The position numbers and the translations under genes are program-made. A stretch of DNA of 64,000 nucleotides from Mycolicibacterium sp. TUM20985 (GTDB lineage Bacteria > Actinomycetota > Actinomycetes > Mycobacteriales > Mycobacteriaceae). The DNA is taken from the NCBI RefSeq assembly GCF_030295745.1, contig NZ_AP027291.1, positions 4,650,001 to 4,714,000 of the forward strand. Direction: 5' to 3'. Of this stretch, positions 8,086 to 17,233 are shown piece by piece. How positions within the stretch are numbered: position 1 is the first letter of the stretch; every line of letters begins with the position of its first letter. The notes below the pieces were generated by a model that was not told the origin of the DNA, ran no database searches, and saw only the letters and a program-made list of their open reading frames with translations.

Positions 8086-10935
8086 TCAGTCCTCGTCTGT
8101 CGAGCTCGTGTCACGGACGCGCGCACGTCCCGCGTGCACGCCGCCGAAGTGGCTGGCCATGCTGCTCCGCACGGCTTCGGGGTCCCGCCGGATGGTCACC
8201 TGCGTCGCCTCGAGCGTCGCTCTCGCCGCGGGTTGTTCGTCGGCCGGCTCCGTCCCGCCGTTGGTGCCACCGTTGCGCTCACCGTCACCGTTGTCGCCAT
8301 TGCTCGCCGCTCCGGGCACCAGACGGGCGCCCGGCTGACGCATCGGCAAGCCCTCTTCGGTGCGCTCCTCGACGGGAGCCTGCTCGGCGGCCGCGGCGGC
8401 GGACCACCCGTGATCCCAGACCGTCTGCCAGTCCAGATCAGTGCTCTCGGCCAGCTTGAACGGATCGTCGATCAGCCACTCCGAGAGCATCGAGTCGAAG
8501 ATCGAACCGCCGGCCGGCTTGGCCACCGGCTCGGGATCGGCGGCTTCGGCGGCGTCTGATCCGTTGACGCCGTTGACGCCGGTCGCGCCATTGGTCGCCG
8601 GTGTCGCGGCCTGCGCCTTCGCGGCGAAGAACGACGAGGTGTCCGTCGGGACGGGGCGTTCGGAGGGTTCGGTGGGCAGGTGCCAGTGTGGCTGCTCCTC
8701 GGCGACCGGGTGCTCCTCCTCCGGCCACTCCGACTCGACGGGTTCCAGCGGCTCGACTTCCACCGGCTCGATCGGCGCCGACGGAATGTCCGAGATGCCG
8801 CTGGCTCCCGGATTGCGTTGCGGCAAAAGCAGAACGGGGATGTCGGCATGGCCGTTCCGATACTCCGGCTCGGCCACGACGTCGTCGGCGTCATTCTGAT
8901 CGGAGTGGTCGGCATCCAGTGCGTAGATCGGAGTGGCATCGGTGTCGGCATCGGTGGGCCCGGCGTAGTCGAGGTGCTCGCCGTAGGCGGTGACGCCGTA
9001 GTCGGAGACGTAGTCGTCGGATTCAGGCCCACCGGGGCCATGGAGAAGCAGCTCGGCCGGGATGAACACTCCCGCGGTGGTTCCTGAATCGGGTTGCGCC
9101 ACAACGGTACTGCGCAACCGGACGACCAGACCGTGCTGGGCGGCCAACCTGCCCACGACGAAGAGGCCCATGTGGCGGGCGGTGAAGGGATCGACCTCGC
9201 CGCCGGACTGCAGCCGCGTGTTGGCGACGCGGAGATCGGCGTCCGTCATGCCGAGCCCACTGTCACTGACCTCGATGACCAGCCCACCGTTGCCGGTGTG
9301 CACCGCCGACACGCGCACCTCGGCGCTCGGAGGTGAATAGCGCAGTGCGTTGTCCAGGAGTTCGGCCAACAAGTGAACGACGTCGCCCGCGACGACACCG
9401 GCCACCTCGCTCTCCGGAACGATCGCGGTGACGACCCTGGTGTAGTCCTCGACCTCCGAGGCCGCGGCGTTGATCAGGGCGACGACGGGTACCGGTTCGT
9501 CCTGCTCGCGCGGCACCTTGGAACCGGCCAGCACCAGCAGGTTGGCCCCGTTGCGGCGCATGCGGGCGGCCAGGTGGTCGAGCTTGAAGAGATTCTCCAG
9601 CCGCTCGGGGTCCTGCTCGTCGCGCTCGAGTCGGTCGATGAGTCCCAGCTGCTGGTCGACGAGCGAACGGCTGCGCCGCGACAACGTCTCGAACATGTCG
9701 CCGACCTGCAGCTGTAGCCGGGATTGTTCACCAGCCAGGAGCACGGCCTGTTCGTGCAGTTCGTCGACGGCATGCGCGACCTGACCGATCTCGTCGGTGC
9801 TGTGCACGGGCAGCGGCTCGACCACACCGGGCTGACCGCCGTTGCGCACCCGCTCCAGCTCCAGTGCGAGGTCCTCGTGCGCGACCTTGAGGGCACCGTC
9901 GCGCAGCGTCCGCAGCGGCCTGACCAACGACCGGGCCACGAACAGCACGACGATGAACGCCAACAGCATCGCGGCCCCCACGATCGCGGAATCGCGAATG
10001 GCCTGCTGGCGCTTCACCGCGGCCTGGTCCTGCACGGCCGACGTCACCGACGCCGTCGCGGAGTCGATGACCTTGGTGGCGACCTCGTTGGTGGCTTGCA
10101 GTGACTGGCTCAGCTCCGGGTTGCCGACCAGGACGACGGCCAGGTCCGATATCAGGGCCATCCGCTTGACCATCTCTGCCTGCAGCCTCTGCGCGTCCGG
10201 CGAGCCGACGCCGAGCACCTGAGACATGCCGAACAGCGTCGACGGTTCGGTACCCGCCAGCGTGATCATCGACGTGCGCAGCTCCGGCTCGGGAAGGTCG
10301 CCGCCGAGGTTCACCAGCAGCTGCTGCATCATCATCTGGCCGCGGGCACCGATCGCGCGGCTGAGGCCCTGCGTCCCGGTGCGGATCTTCTCGTCGTCGA
10401 CGCGCACCGAGCCATTGACGACGTCCTCGGCGGTCAACAGGATGGGCGCATAGGCGGTGATGCGGCCCCGAAGGTCGACGCCGTTCGCGGTGACCTGGTC
10501 GAGCAGTGTCTGGCCACCGTCGAGCAGGCTGGTGACACCCGTTCGGACGTCCGGAACGACGTCCGTACCGGCGAGTTGGCGCCGCAGATTCTGCTTGCTC
10601 GTGTCGAATGCACTGAGGGACGCCTGCGCGTCGCCACCGGCGGAATTCGCCAACATCGCGGCGTCCAGGGCGGCCATGTACCTCTCGACGGAGGGCACCA
10701 TGTCGGCACGGTCGGCCGTCAGGCGTAGGTCACCGGCATCGGACCAACCCGAGGCGACGCGCAAACCACCGAATGCGCCCGCCAATAGCAACGGCACCAG
10801 AACTATCGCGAACACTTTCCAACGAACGGGCCAATTCGCTAGCGACCATCGCGACGGACGCCTCGGTCGCCGTCGTGCATTACCCGGCAATTCGGGGGTC
10901 GCATCGGCGGGCGCGGGCACGTCGAACGCCGTCAT
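8086..10935 (-). CDS. Membrane sensor, histidine-kinase-like, with nitrate/nitrite-sensing domain (Rv3365c-like)
   Basis: 949 residues from MTAFDVPAP at 10935; an ATG at 10971 would add 12 residues. A cytosolic basic N-terminus is followed by TM1 (VFAIVLVPLLLAGAFGG), a large extracytoplasmic NIT-type helical domain, TM2 (GAAMLLAFIVVLFVA), a HAMP segment and an ATPase domain with N-box ELLDNALRYSPP, SDSGLGM and a GLFVVGRLAAQHG lid. No convincing phospho-acceptor H-box was found, so it may not be a classical kinase. A long acidic, low-complexity C-terminal tail of about 330 residues ends the protein. It is the first gene of the conservon, where it is thought to sense a membrane signal for the GTPase module. 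Confidence 0.88.
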   Translation of the reverse strand: MTAFDVPAPADATPELPGNARRRPRRPSRWSLANWPVRWKVFAIVLVPLLLAGAFGGLRVASGWSDAGDLRLTADRADMVPSVERYMAALDAAMLANSAGGDAQASLSAFDTSKQNLRRQLAGTDVVPDVRTGVTSLLDGGQTLLDQVTANGVDLRGRITAYAPILLTAEDVVNGSVRVDDEKIRTGTQGLSRAIGARGQMMMQQLLVNLGGDLPEPELRTSMITLAGTEPSTLFGMSQVLGVGSPDAQRLQAEMVKRMALISDLAVVLVGNPELSQSLQATNEVATKVIDSATASVTSAVQDQAAVKRQQAIRDSAIVGAAMLLAFIVVLFVARSLVRPLRTLRDGALKVAHEDLALELERVRNGGQPGVVEPLPVHSTDEIGQVAHAVDELHEQAVLLAGEQSRLQLQVGDMFETLSRRSRSLVDQQLGLIDRLERDEQDPERLENLFKLDHLAARMRRNGANLLVLAGSKVPREQDEPVPVVALINAAASEVEDYTRVVTAIVPESEVAGVVAGDVVHLLAELLDNALRYSPPSAEVRVSAVHTGNGGLVIEVSDSGLGMTDADLRVANTRLQSGGEVDPFTARHMGLFVVGRLAAQHGLVVRLRSTVVAQPDSGTTAGVFIPAELLLHGPGGPESDDYVSDYGVTAYGEHLDYAGPTDADTDATPIYALDADHSDQNDADDVVAEPEYRNGHADIPVLLLPQRNPGASGISDIPSAPIEPVEVEPLEPVESEWPEEEHPVAEEQPHWHLPTEPSERPVPTDTSSFFAAKAQAATPATNGATGVNGVNGSDAAEAADPEPVAKPAGGSIFDSMLSEWLIDDPFKLAESTDLDWQTVWDHGWSAAAAAEQAPVEERTEEGLPMRQPGARLVPGAASNGDNGDGERNGGTNGGTEPADEQPAARATLEATQVTIRRDPEAVRSSMASHFGGVHAGRARVRDTSSTDED

Positions 10936-11190
10936 CGCGCGCCGACGGTAGAACCGGCCAGACGTCGGCATTTCGGTGATCGCACGTCGTTCATAAGGGC
11001 TTCCTGCAGCAGTACGCCTACATATCGGCAGGCACCGGAAGACCCAGTGCGCCCGGCAATTTTTCGAGTATGACAGCGATCATCGAGCGTTTCCACAATT
11101 CTTACTGAACAGACAGAGTTCGTGACCTCGCCGTTGCGGACCCGTGTGTTATACGAGCAAATGTCGTTGCACTACTGAGATCATCGTCGA

Positions 11191-11655
11191 ATGTTCCGGG
11201 TCATGTTCAACTCACCGCGCATTGCACCGAACACCGGCAATGCGATCAGGATGGTGGCTGCAACGGGATGCGAATTGCATCTGGTCGAGCCCCTCGGATT
11301 CGACCTCTCGGAGCCGAAGCTGCGCCGCGCCGGCCTGGACTACCACGACCTCGCGTCGGTGACGGTGCACGCGGACCTGCCGTCGGCGTGGAACGCCGTG
11401 ATGCCCGCGCGGGTGTTCGCCTTCACCGCCCACGCCGAATCGTCGTTCGGGGACATCGCCTTCACCCCGGGTGACGTCTTGCTCTTCGGGCCGGAGCCCA
11501 CCGGGTTGGACGCCGACACGCTGGCCGACCCGCACGTCACCAAGCGGGTGCGGATCCCCATGCTGGCGGGCCGCCGCTCGCTGAACCTGTCCAACGCCGC
11601 CGCGGTGGTGGTCTACGAGGCGTGGCGCCAGCAGGGGTTCGCCGGCGCGGTCTGA
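11191..11655 (+). CDS. trmL: tRNA (cytidine(34)-2'-O)-methyltransferase, SpoU/TrmL family
   Basis: 154-residue SPOUT methyltransferase. The N-terminal FNSPRIAPNTGNAIRMVAATGCEL, central LLFGPEPTGL and C-terminal RIPMLAGRRSLNLSNAAAVVVYE are the three motifs that form the trefoil knot and SAM site. TrmL modifies the wobble base of some leucine tRNAs; the size fits that minimal subgroup better than the larger rRNA-modifying SpoU proteins. Position matches Rv3366 (spoU). Divergent from the conservon, with a 255-bp shared upstream region. Confidence 0.9.
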   Translation: MFRVMFNSPRIAPNTGNAIRMVAATGCELHLVEPLGFDLSEPKLRRAGLDYHDLASVTVHADLPSAWNAVMPARVFAFTAHAESSFGDIAFTPGDVLLFGPEPTGLDADTLADPHVTKRVRIPMLAGRRSLNLSNAAAVVVYEAWRQQGFAGAV

Positions 11656-11666
11656 CGCCCCGTTCT

Positions 11667-12317
11667 CTACCAGGTGTTCCAGTGACTGAGCTGCTCGGCG
11701 GGCAGACGCTTGGCCTTCCTGAAGTCGGTGCCCTTCGTGTAGGCGATGGGAAACAAGCCACCCTGGGCGTACTTGTCGAACGGGATGCCGAGGATCTCGG
11801 CTGCCTGCTTCTCCCCCTCGCCGAGCAGATGCAGCGTCGTCCACGCCGACCCGAGCCCACGCGACCGCAGCGCCAGCATGAAACTCCACGCGGCGGGCAG
11901 CAGTGATCCCCAGTACGACGCGCTCATCCCGGCGGGCGCACCGTCCGGACGGCCCTCGAGGCACGGGATCATCATGACGGGAACCTCGTGCAAGTGGTCG
12001 TTCAAGTACTTCGCCGAGTCGACGACCAACGGCGTGCGCTCGTCGCGGCTGTCACCGAACGTCGGCTTCTCGGCCTCCAGGTACGGCGTCGCCGCGGTGC
12101 GGTAGATGTCCGCGATCGCCTTCTTCTTCTCGGGGTCGTCGACGAAGACGAACTGCCAGCCTTGCGCATTGGAACCCGTCGGCGCCTGCAACGCCAATTC
12201 GAGGCACTCCATCACCACCTCGCGGGGCACGGGCTTCTCCAAGTCGAGGCGTTTGCGGACCGAGCGGGTGGTCGTCAGAAGTTCATCGACGGTGAGGTCG
12301 AGCGTCTCGGATGTCAT
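11667..12317 (-). CDS. Nitroreductase family protein (Rv3368c-like)
   Basis: 216 residues. TTRSVRKRLDLEKPVPREV is the conserved FMN-binding start of nitroreductases, and APTGSNAQGWQFVFVDD is the second family motif. The C-terminal half contains GLGSAWTTLHLL, which belongs to the NAD(P)H-dependent oxidoreductase subgroup. It would reduce small quinone- or nitro-type compounds with FMN; the natural substrate is unknown. Convergent with trmL (11 bp) and divergent from the reductase at 12341, with start codons 23 bp apart. Confidence 0.9.
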   Translation of the reverse strand: MTSETLDLTVDELLTTTRSVRKRLDLEKPVPREVVMECLELALQAPTGSNAQGWQFVFVDDPEKKKAIADIYRTAATPYLEAEKPTFGDSRDERTPLVVDSAKYLNDHLHEVPVMMIPCLEGRPDGAPAGMSASYWGSLLPAAWSFMLALRSRGLGSAWTTLHLLGEGEKQAAEILGIPFDKYAQGGLFPIAYTKGTDFRKAKRLPAEQLSHWNTW

Positions 12318-12327
12318 GTTCGGAGAC

Positions 12328-12333
12328 TACATT
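12328..12333 (+). promoter_or_regulatory. Candidate -10 box for the Rv3369-like gene
   Basis: TACATT lies 7 bases before the ATG at 12341, predicting a leaderless mRNA. No clear -35 box was seen. Confidence 0.5.
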
Positions 12334-12340
12334 CGCCTCC

Positions 12341-12754
12341 ATGACTGCAGAGCTGACGCCAGAGGTCACCGAGCGTCTGACGTCCGACCAGTACGGCTGG
12401 CTCACGACGGTGGCGAAGTCTGGCCAGCCCGTGCCGAAACTCGTCTGGTTCTTCTTCGACGGCGTGGCGCTCTACGTCTACTCGTCGCCTAGCGCGGCGA
12501 AGGTCGGGCACGTCACGCGTCATCCGCAGGTCAGTCTGAACACCGATTCCGATGGCAGTGGCGGCGGAATCGTCGTCATCGGTGGCGAGGCGACCATCGA
12601 CGCCGAGGGTGTCGATTGCCGTGACGACGCGCCGTACTGGGCCAAGTACGGCGCACTTGCCGACCGGTTCGGCTTGACCGACTCGATGGCCAACTTCAGC
12701 ACCCGCCTCCGCATCAGCATCGACAAGGTGTGGACCACCCCGACCGAGGGCTGA
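12341..12754 (+). CDS. Pyridoxamine-phosphate-oxidase-like, F420-type reductase (Rv3369-like)
   Basis: 137 residues, split beta-barrel fold typical of PNPOx-like flavin/F420 proteins: GWLTTVAKSGQPVPKLVWFFFDG, then VYSSPSAAKVGHVTRHPQVSLNTD, then GEATIDAEG. The start at 12341 rather than 12311 is chosen because of the TACATT box 7 bases upstream and because the family begins with TPEVTERL. Proteins of this group bind F420 or FMN; the substrate is unknown. Confidence 0.88.
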   Translation: MTAELTPEVTERLTSDQYGWLTTVAKSGQPVPKLVWFFFDGVALYVYSSPSAAKVGHVTRHPQVSLNTDSDGSGGGIVVIGGEATIDAEGVDCRDDAPYWAKYGALADRFGLTDSMANFSTRLRISIDKVWTTPTEG

Positions 12755-12760
12755 ATAGAA

Positions 12761-12803
12761 CACCAGGCCCTCCCCCGGGGATTGGTTTGGGGAAGGCCTG
12801 GTG
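12761..12803. terminator. Bidirectional intrinsic-type terminator
   Basis: Inverted repeat with 15-bp arms, one mismatch and a 13-bp loop, between the convergent genes at 12341-12754 and 12815-13030. No long U tract follows on either strand, as is common in mycobacteria. Confidence 0.8.
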
Positions 12804-12814
12804 GGTTCTGGGGC

Positions 12815-13030
12815 CTACTTGCCGTTGAGGTGGGCGATGTAGGCGGGGCCGTGGTTGTCGTGCCAGCCGGGCTTGGCCGTGGGGGCTGGCGTGGCGTAGG
12901 TGCCGGGGCTGTAGGCGTAGCCGGGGCCGGTGGGCTCGGTGTTGGTGACCGCGCCGGCGGTGCCGGCCAGGCCGAGTGCGGCAGCGCCGAGGATGGTGGC
13001 GGCGATGAGGCTGCGGGCGATGGTGTTCAT
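12815..13030 (-). CDS. Small secreted mycobacterial protein
   Basis: 71 residues: signal peptide MNTIARSLIAATILGAAALG ending at AGA-V, then a short Pro/Tyr/Gly-rich mature peptide ending WHDNHGPAYIAHLNGK, about 45 residues, without Cys. A strong ribosome site (AAGGAG) lies 6 bases before the ATG. Function not recognised. It is downstream of dnaE2 on the same strand but separated by 196 bp. Confidence 0.8.
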   Translation of the reverse strand: MNTIARSLIAATILGAAALGLAGTAGAVTNTEPTGPGYAYSPGTYATPAPTAKPGWHDNHGPAYIAHLNGK

Positions 13031-13226
13031 GTCGACTCCTTTTGTCTAAGTGCCGTTTTCGGCGTTGGGACAACTATCTCCCGTCGCGGGCCCGAAGTAT
13101 GTCGGGTGACCGGTGGATGGGCCGGGTGAACGCCGCGTCCACCGAATGGGGGACGGCGAGTGTGTGGGTCGTGGATGCGAACAGCGAGTGAAGGCGTTGA
13201 CGAGCCGCACACTCGGCGCCGTGGCG

Positions 13227-16200
13227 CTATTGGAAGTCGCGCGACTTCGACCGCACCCGCAGGTCGATGGGGCCCAACCGGTCGGCCGCCACGGTGACCG
13301 CGCCCGTCGCGTTCTGCACGATGCCCCGGATCACCAACGCCGTCGCCGTCTGCGCCAGCCTGCGGTGCCGGGCCCACACTCCCCGCGAGCACATCACGTT
13401 GACCATGCCCGTCTCGTCCTCGAGGTTGAGGAACGTCACCCCCTGGGCCGTCGCCGGCCGCTGCCGGTGAGTCACCGCACCGGCGACGAGCACCCGCGTC
13501 CCGTCCGGTACCGACAACAGCCGATTGGCGGGGATGACGCCCAATTCGTCCAGCTGGCCCCGCAGGAACTGGACGGGATGGCTGTCCGGTGACACGCCGG
13601 TGGCCCAGACGTCGGCGGCCGCCAGCTCCAGTTCGGTCATGCCGGGTAGCGAGGGGACGTGCGACGAGGACCCCACGCCGGGCAACCGGTCCGGACGTTC
13701 GGAGGCTGCCGCCCCCGCCGCCCACAACCCCTCCCGACGGGTGATGCCGAAGCAGCCGAGCGCCCCGGCGGTGGCCAGCGCCTCGGTCTGCGGCACCGAA
13801 AGCTGTACTCGGCCCGCCAGATCGACGAGCGACGTGAAGGCACCGTTGGCCCGCTCCTCGACGATCCGCTCGGCCAACTCGGCACCGACGTGCCGTACCG
13901 CGCCGAGCCCCAACCTGACCTCGAGGCCACGGTCCTCCAACGTCGCGTGCGCCAGACTGGCGTTCACGTCGGGACCGTGCACCAGCACACCGTGCCTGCG
14001 GGCGTCGGCGACCAGCGACTGCGGTGAGTAGAAGCCCATGGGCTGCGCCCGCAGCAGCGCTGCGCAGAACACCGCGGGGTGGTGCAGCTTGAACCACGAC
14101 GAGTAGAACACCAGCGAGGCGAACGACAGCGAATGACTCTCGGGGAAGCCGAAGTTGGCGAAGGCCTCCAACTTCTCGTAGATCCGGTCGGCGACCTCAC
14201 CCGTCACCCCGTGTCGCTCCCGCATGCCGTCATAGAAGCGGCCGCGCAGCCGCTTCATCTTCTCCGTCGAGCGCTTGGACCCCATCGCCCGACGCAACTG
14301 GTCGGCCTCTCCCGCGGAGAAACCCGCGCAGTCGACGGCCAACTGCATGAGCTGTTCTTGAAAGAGCGGGATGCCCAACGTCTTCCGCAGTGCCTGCTCC
14401 ATCGACGGGTGGTCGTAGGTCACCGCCTCCTCGCCGTTGCGGCGCCGGATGTACGGGTGCACCGAACCGCCTTGAATGGGACCCGGTCGAATCAATGCGA
14501 CTTCGACCACCAAGTCGTAGAACACGCGCGGCTTCAACCGGGGCAGCGTGGCCATCTGCGCGCGGGACTCCACCTGGAACACCCCGACGGAGTCGGCGCG
14601 CTGCAGCATTTCGTACACGGCGGCCTCGGACAGGTCCAGCTTGGACAGGTCGACCTCGATGCCCTTGTGCTCGGCGGTCAGGTCGATGGCGTAGTGCAGC
14701 GCCGAGAGCATGCCGAGGCCGAGCAGATCGAACTTCACCAAACCTATTGCTGCACAATCATCCTTGTCCCACTGCAGCACGCTGCGGTTCTCCATGCGCG
14801 CCCACTCCACCGGACACACGTCGGCGATCGGCCGGTCGCAGATCACCATGCCGCCGGAGTGGATGCCCATGTGCCGCGGCAGGTCCTTGATCTGCAACGC
14901 CAAATCGATCACCTGCTCGGGTACGTCCTCGACGTCAGGTGAGTCGGCAAGTCCGTTCCACTTGCTGATCTGCTTGCTCCAGGCGTCCTGCTGCCCCTGA
15001 GAGAATCCCAGCGCCCTGGCCATGTCGCGGACCGCGCTGCGACCGCGATAGGTGATGACGTTGGCGACCTGCGCGGCGTAGTCGCGGCCGTAACGCTCGT
15101 ACACGTACTGAATCGCCTTCTCGCGCAGGTCCGATTCGATGTCGATGTCGATGTCCGGCGGTCCGTCGCGCGCCGGGGACAAGAAACGCTCGAACAACAG
15201 CTCGTTGGCGACCGGGTCGACATTGGTGACGCCCAGCGCGTAGCAGACCGCCGAGTTGGCCGCTGATCCCCTTCCCTGGCAGAGGATGTCGTTCTCCTTG
15301 CAGAACCGGGTGATGTCGTGCACCACCAGGAAGTAACCCGGAAAGTCGAGTTGGGCGATGACACTCAGCTCGTGCTCGATCTGCCCATAGGCAAGCGGTG
15401 CGCGTTCCGGCGGTCCGTACCTGTTGCGGGCGCCGGTCATCACGAGGTGTCGCAGCCAGCTGTCCTCGGTATGCCCCTCGGGCACGCGGAACGGCGGCAG
15501 CTTGGGGGCGATGAGCGCCAACCCGAATGCGCACTGCTCACCGAGCTCGGCTGCGGCGGTCACCGCATCGGGATGGTGAGCGAACAGCTGCGCCATCTCC
15601 TGACCCGACCGCAGATGCGAACCCCCCAGCGGCGCAAGCCAACCGGCTGCTTCGTCCATCGAGTTGCGGGCTCGGATGGCCCCCATCGCCATGGCCAGCC
15701 TGCCGCGGGCCGGTTCGGCGAAGTGCGCCGCGGTGGTGGCGACCACGCCAAGGCCGAACCGGGCCGCCAAGGCCGCCAGCTCGGCGTTGCGCTCGTCGTC
15801 GAGGGGATGCCCGTGGCGGGTGAGCTCGACGCTCACCCGGCCGGCACCGAACCGGTCGACCAGATCGGCGAGCGCCGACTCGGCCGCCGCAGGACCCCCT
15901 GTCGACAGGGCTTGGCGCACATGACCTTTGCGGCATCCCGTGAGGATCTGCCAGTGCCCACCGGCGGCCTCGGTCAATGCATCGAAGTCGTAGCGCGGCT
16001 TGCCCTTCTCCCCGCCCGCCAGGTGGGCCTTGGCGATCTCGCGGGACAACCGCCGATACCCCTCGGGCCCGCGAGCCAGCACTAGCAGATGCGGCCCCGG
16101 CGGGTCGGGCACCTCGGTGCGCGCGACGTTGCCAAGCGAGAGCTCGGCACCGAACACCGTCTGCACGTCAAGCTCCCTGGCCGCCTCGGCGAAGCGGACG

Positions 16201-16520
16201 ACTCCGTACAAGCCATCGTGATCGGTCAGTGCGATGGCCCGCAGGTTCAGCCGGGCGGCCTCCTCGACGAGCTCCTCCGGCGTGCTCGCCCCGTCGAGGA
16301 AGCTGTAGGCCGAGTGCGCGTGCAGTTCGGCGTAGGGCACCGACGAACCGCTGCGCGCGTGGCCGTCGGGCCGCTCGTAGCTGCCGCGCTTGCGCGACCA
16401 GGCGGGGCTGTCACCCCCGTCGCCGGTGGGTTCGGGCAGGCGGGACCCAGCGCGACGGGGCTTGCTGGTGAGGATGCGCTCCATCTCGCCCCACGTCGAC
16501 GGCCCATCGTTCCATCCCAC
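13227..16520 (-). CDS. dnaE2: Error-prone DNA polymerase III alpha subunit DnaE2
   Basis: C-family polymerase of 1097 residues used in SOS mutagenesis and lesion bypass with ImuA' and ImuB. The PHP domain starts at YAELHAHSAYSFLDGAS; the catalytic palm has the acidic PDIDIDIESDLREKA near residue 455; the finger/OB regions follow (LFQEQLMQLAVDCAGFSAGEADQLR; the C-terminal OB fold with GTRVLVAGAVTHRQRP). The GTG at 16520 was chosen over the longer frame to 16565 because the LexA box and -10 element lie between them and because the encoded GWNDGPSTWGEMERIL matches the M. tuberculosis DnaE2 start as I recall it. The -10 box to GTG spacing (6 bases) predicts a leaderless message. Confidence 0.96.
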   Translation of the reverse strand: MGWNDGPSTWGEMERILTSKPRRAGSRLPEPTGDGGDSPAWSRKRGSYERPDGHARSGSSVPYAELHAHSAYSFLDGASTPEELVEEAARLNLRAIALTDHDGLYGVVRFAEAARELDVQTVFGAELSLGNVARTEVPDPPGPHLLVLARGPEGYRRLSREIAKAHLAGGEKGKPRYDFDALTEAAGGHWQILTGCRKGHVRQALSTGGPAAAESALADLVDRFGAGRVSVELTRHGHPLDDERNAELAALAARFGLGVVATTAAHFAEPARGRLAMAMGAIRARNSMDEAAGWLAPLGGSHLRSGQEMAQLFAHHPDAVTAAAELGEQCAFGLALIAPKLPPFRVPEGHTEDSWLRHLVMTGARNRYGPPERAPLAYGQIEHELSVIAQLDFPGYFLVVHDITRFCKENDILCQGRGSAANSAVCYALGVTNVDPVANELLFERFLSPARDGPPDIDIDIESDLREKAIQYVYERYGRDYAAQVANVITYRGRSAVRDMARALGFSQGQQDAWSKQISKWNGLADSPDVEDVPEQVIDLALQIKDLPRHMGIHSGGMVICDRPIADVCPVEWARMENRSVLQWDKDDCAAIGLVKFDLLGLGMLSALHYAIDLTAEHKGIEVDLSKLDLSEAAVYEMLQRADSVGVFQVESRAQMATLPRLKPRVFYDLVVEVALIRPGPIQGGSVHPYIRRRNGEEAVTYDHPSMEQALRKTLGIPLFQEQLMQLAVDCAGFSAGEADQLRRAMGSKRSTEKMKRLRGRFYDGMRERHGVTGEVADRIYEKLEAFANFGFPESHSLSFASLVFYSSWFKLHHPAVFCAALLRAQPMGFYSPQSLVADARRHGVLVHGPDVNASLAHATLEDRGLEVRLGLGAVRHVGAELAERIVEERANGAFTSLVDLAGRVQLSVPQTEALATAGALGCFGITRREGLWAAGAAASERPDRLPGVGSSSHVPSLPGMTELELAAADVWATGVSPDSHPVQFLRGQLDELGVIPANRLLSVPDGTRVLVAGAVTHRQRPATAQGVTFLNLEDETGMVNVMCSRGVWARHRRLAQTATALVIRGIVQNATGAVTVAADRLGPIDLRVRSKSRDFQ

Positions 16521-16526
16521 CCAGAC

Positions 16527-16532
16527 AGTGTA
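16527..16532 (-). promoter_or_regulatory. dnaE2 -10 promoter element
   Basis: TACACT on the minus strand, directly abutting the LexA box and 6 bases upstream of the GTG start, so bound LexA would occlude it. Confidence 0.65.
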
Positions 16533-16548
16533 TCGAACATGCGTTCGA
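16533..16548. promoter_or_regulatory. LexA (SOS) box of dnaE2
   Basis: Perfect match to the mycobacterial/Gram-positive SOS box TCGAAC-N4-GTTCGA. Placed at the dnaE2 promoter, as known for M. tuberculosis dnaE2. Confidence 0.95.
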
Positions 16549-16813
16549 TCCGCCCGTGCCTTCACGAAATGCGCCGCCGACCCTCGTTTCTATGCGCCCC
16601 ACATGAGCCCTTCGACGGGAATCCGACTTGCGACTAGCGTGAACTTCACCGGCACCGACAACCACGAAATAGACTGCCAGTCAACTCGTTTCCCGATGCG
16701 CTCCCCGAAATAAGCAGGTCTTCAATGCGTTTCACACGCGTATCGCAGACAGTGTCTATGAATGTGACATGAAGTCCTTTCCCGCAACGGATTCAGGCCA
16801 ATACGTTGAAGGC

Positions 16814-17130
16814 ATGAACTCACATTCCTTCACCGAAATGCGCCGACCGGGCGGCAGCGCCGCCGTCGCAGTGATCACGGCGGCGATGATCGCCGCCACG
16901 TTCGGACTGGCCGGCCCGGCTACGGCGCTCCCGACTGGCGGCGACATGCCGTCGAAGCCATCGAAGAACTCCGGGACGCGGGGTACGACGTCCAGGTCAA
17001 CGGTTGGGCCCGAACCTCGTGGACGGGATGCCGCACCACTGCCGTGCACGCGCCACCGCTCGCCGACGAGCCGCCGGGCGACTGGGCTACCGCCCACGTC
17101 ACCGTGTGGTGCCCCGACGAAACCCCTTGA
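16814..17130 (+). pseudogene. Small secreted protein disrupted by a 1-base frameshift
   Basis: The start (ATG 16814, or 16769) opens a signal peptide, ending GLAGPATALPTGGD near 16945. From about 16945 the coding sense continues in another frame (-1 relative), giving AVEAIEELRDAGYDVQVNG, then WTGCRTTAVHAPP and TAHVTVWCPDETP before TGA at 17128-17130. This matches the plan of small mycobacterial secreted proteins with two Cys in the mature part. In the signal-peptide frame the rest is a meaningless Ser/Arg/Pro-rich run. One extra base near 16943-16948 would restore a protein of about 105 residues. It could be a true pseudogene or a sequencing error. Function unknown. Confidence 0.7.
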
Positions 17131-17233
17131 TCGGCCCGACTCCTCGGCGGACACGACATTCCGTGCGCACACCGCGATGACTTTCGCGCCACGCCCTAGT
17201 CACTACGATGACCACATCACTGCAGGAGGCATC

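Noticed and set aside
13157..13215. Inverted repeat downstream of dnaE2 as terminator
   Set aside because: Arms are 8 bp with a 43-bp loop; too weak to claim.
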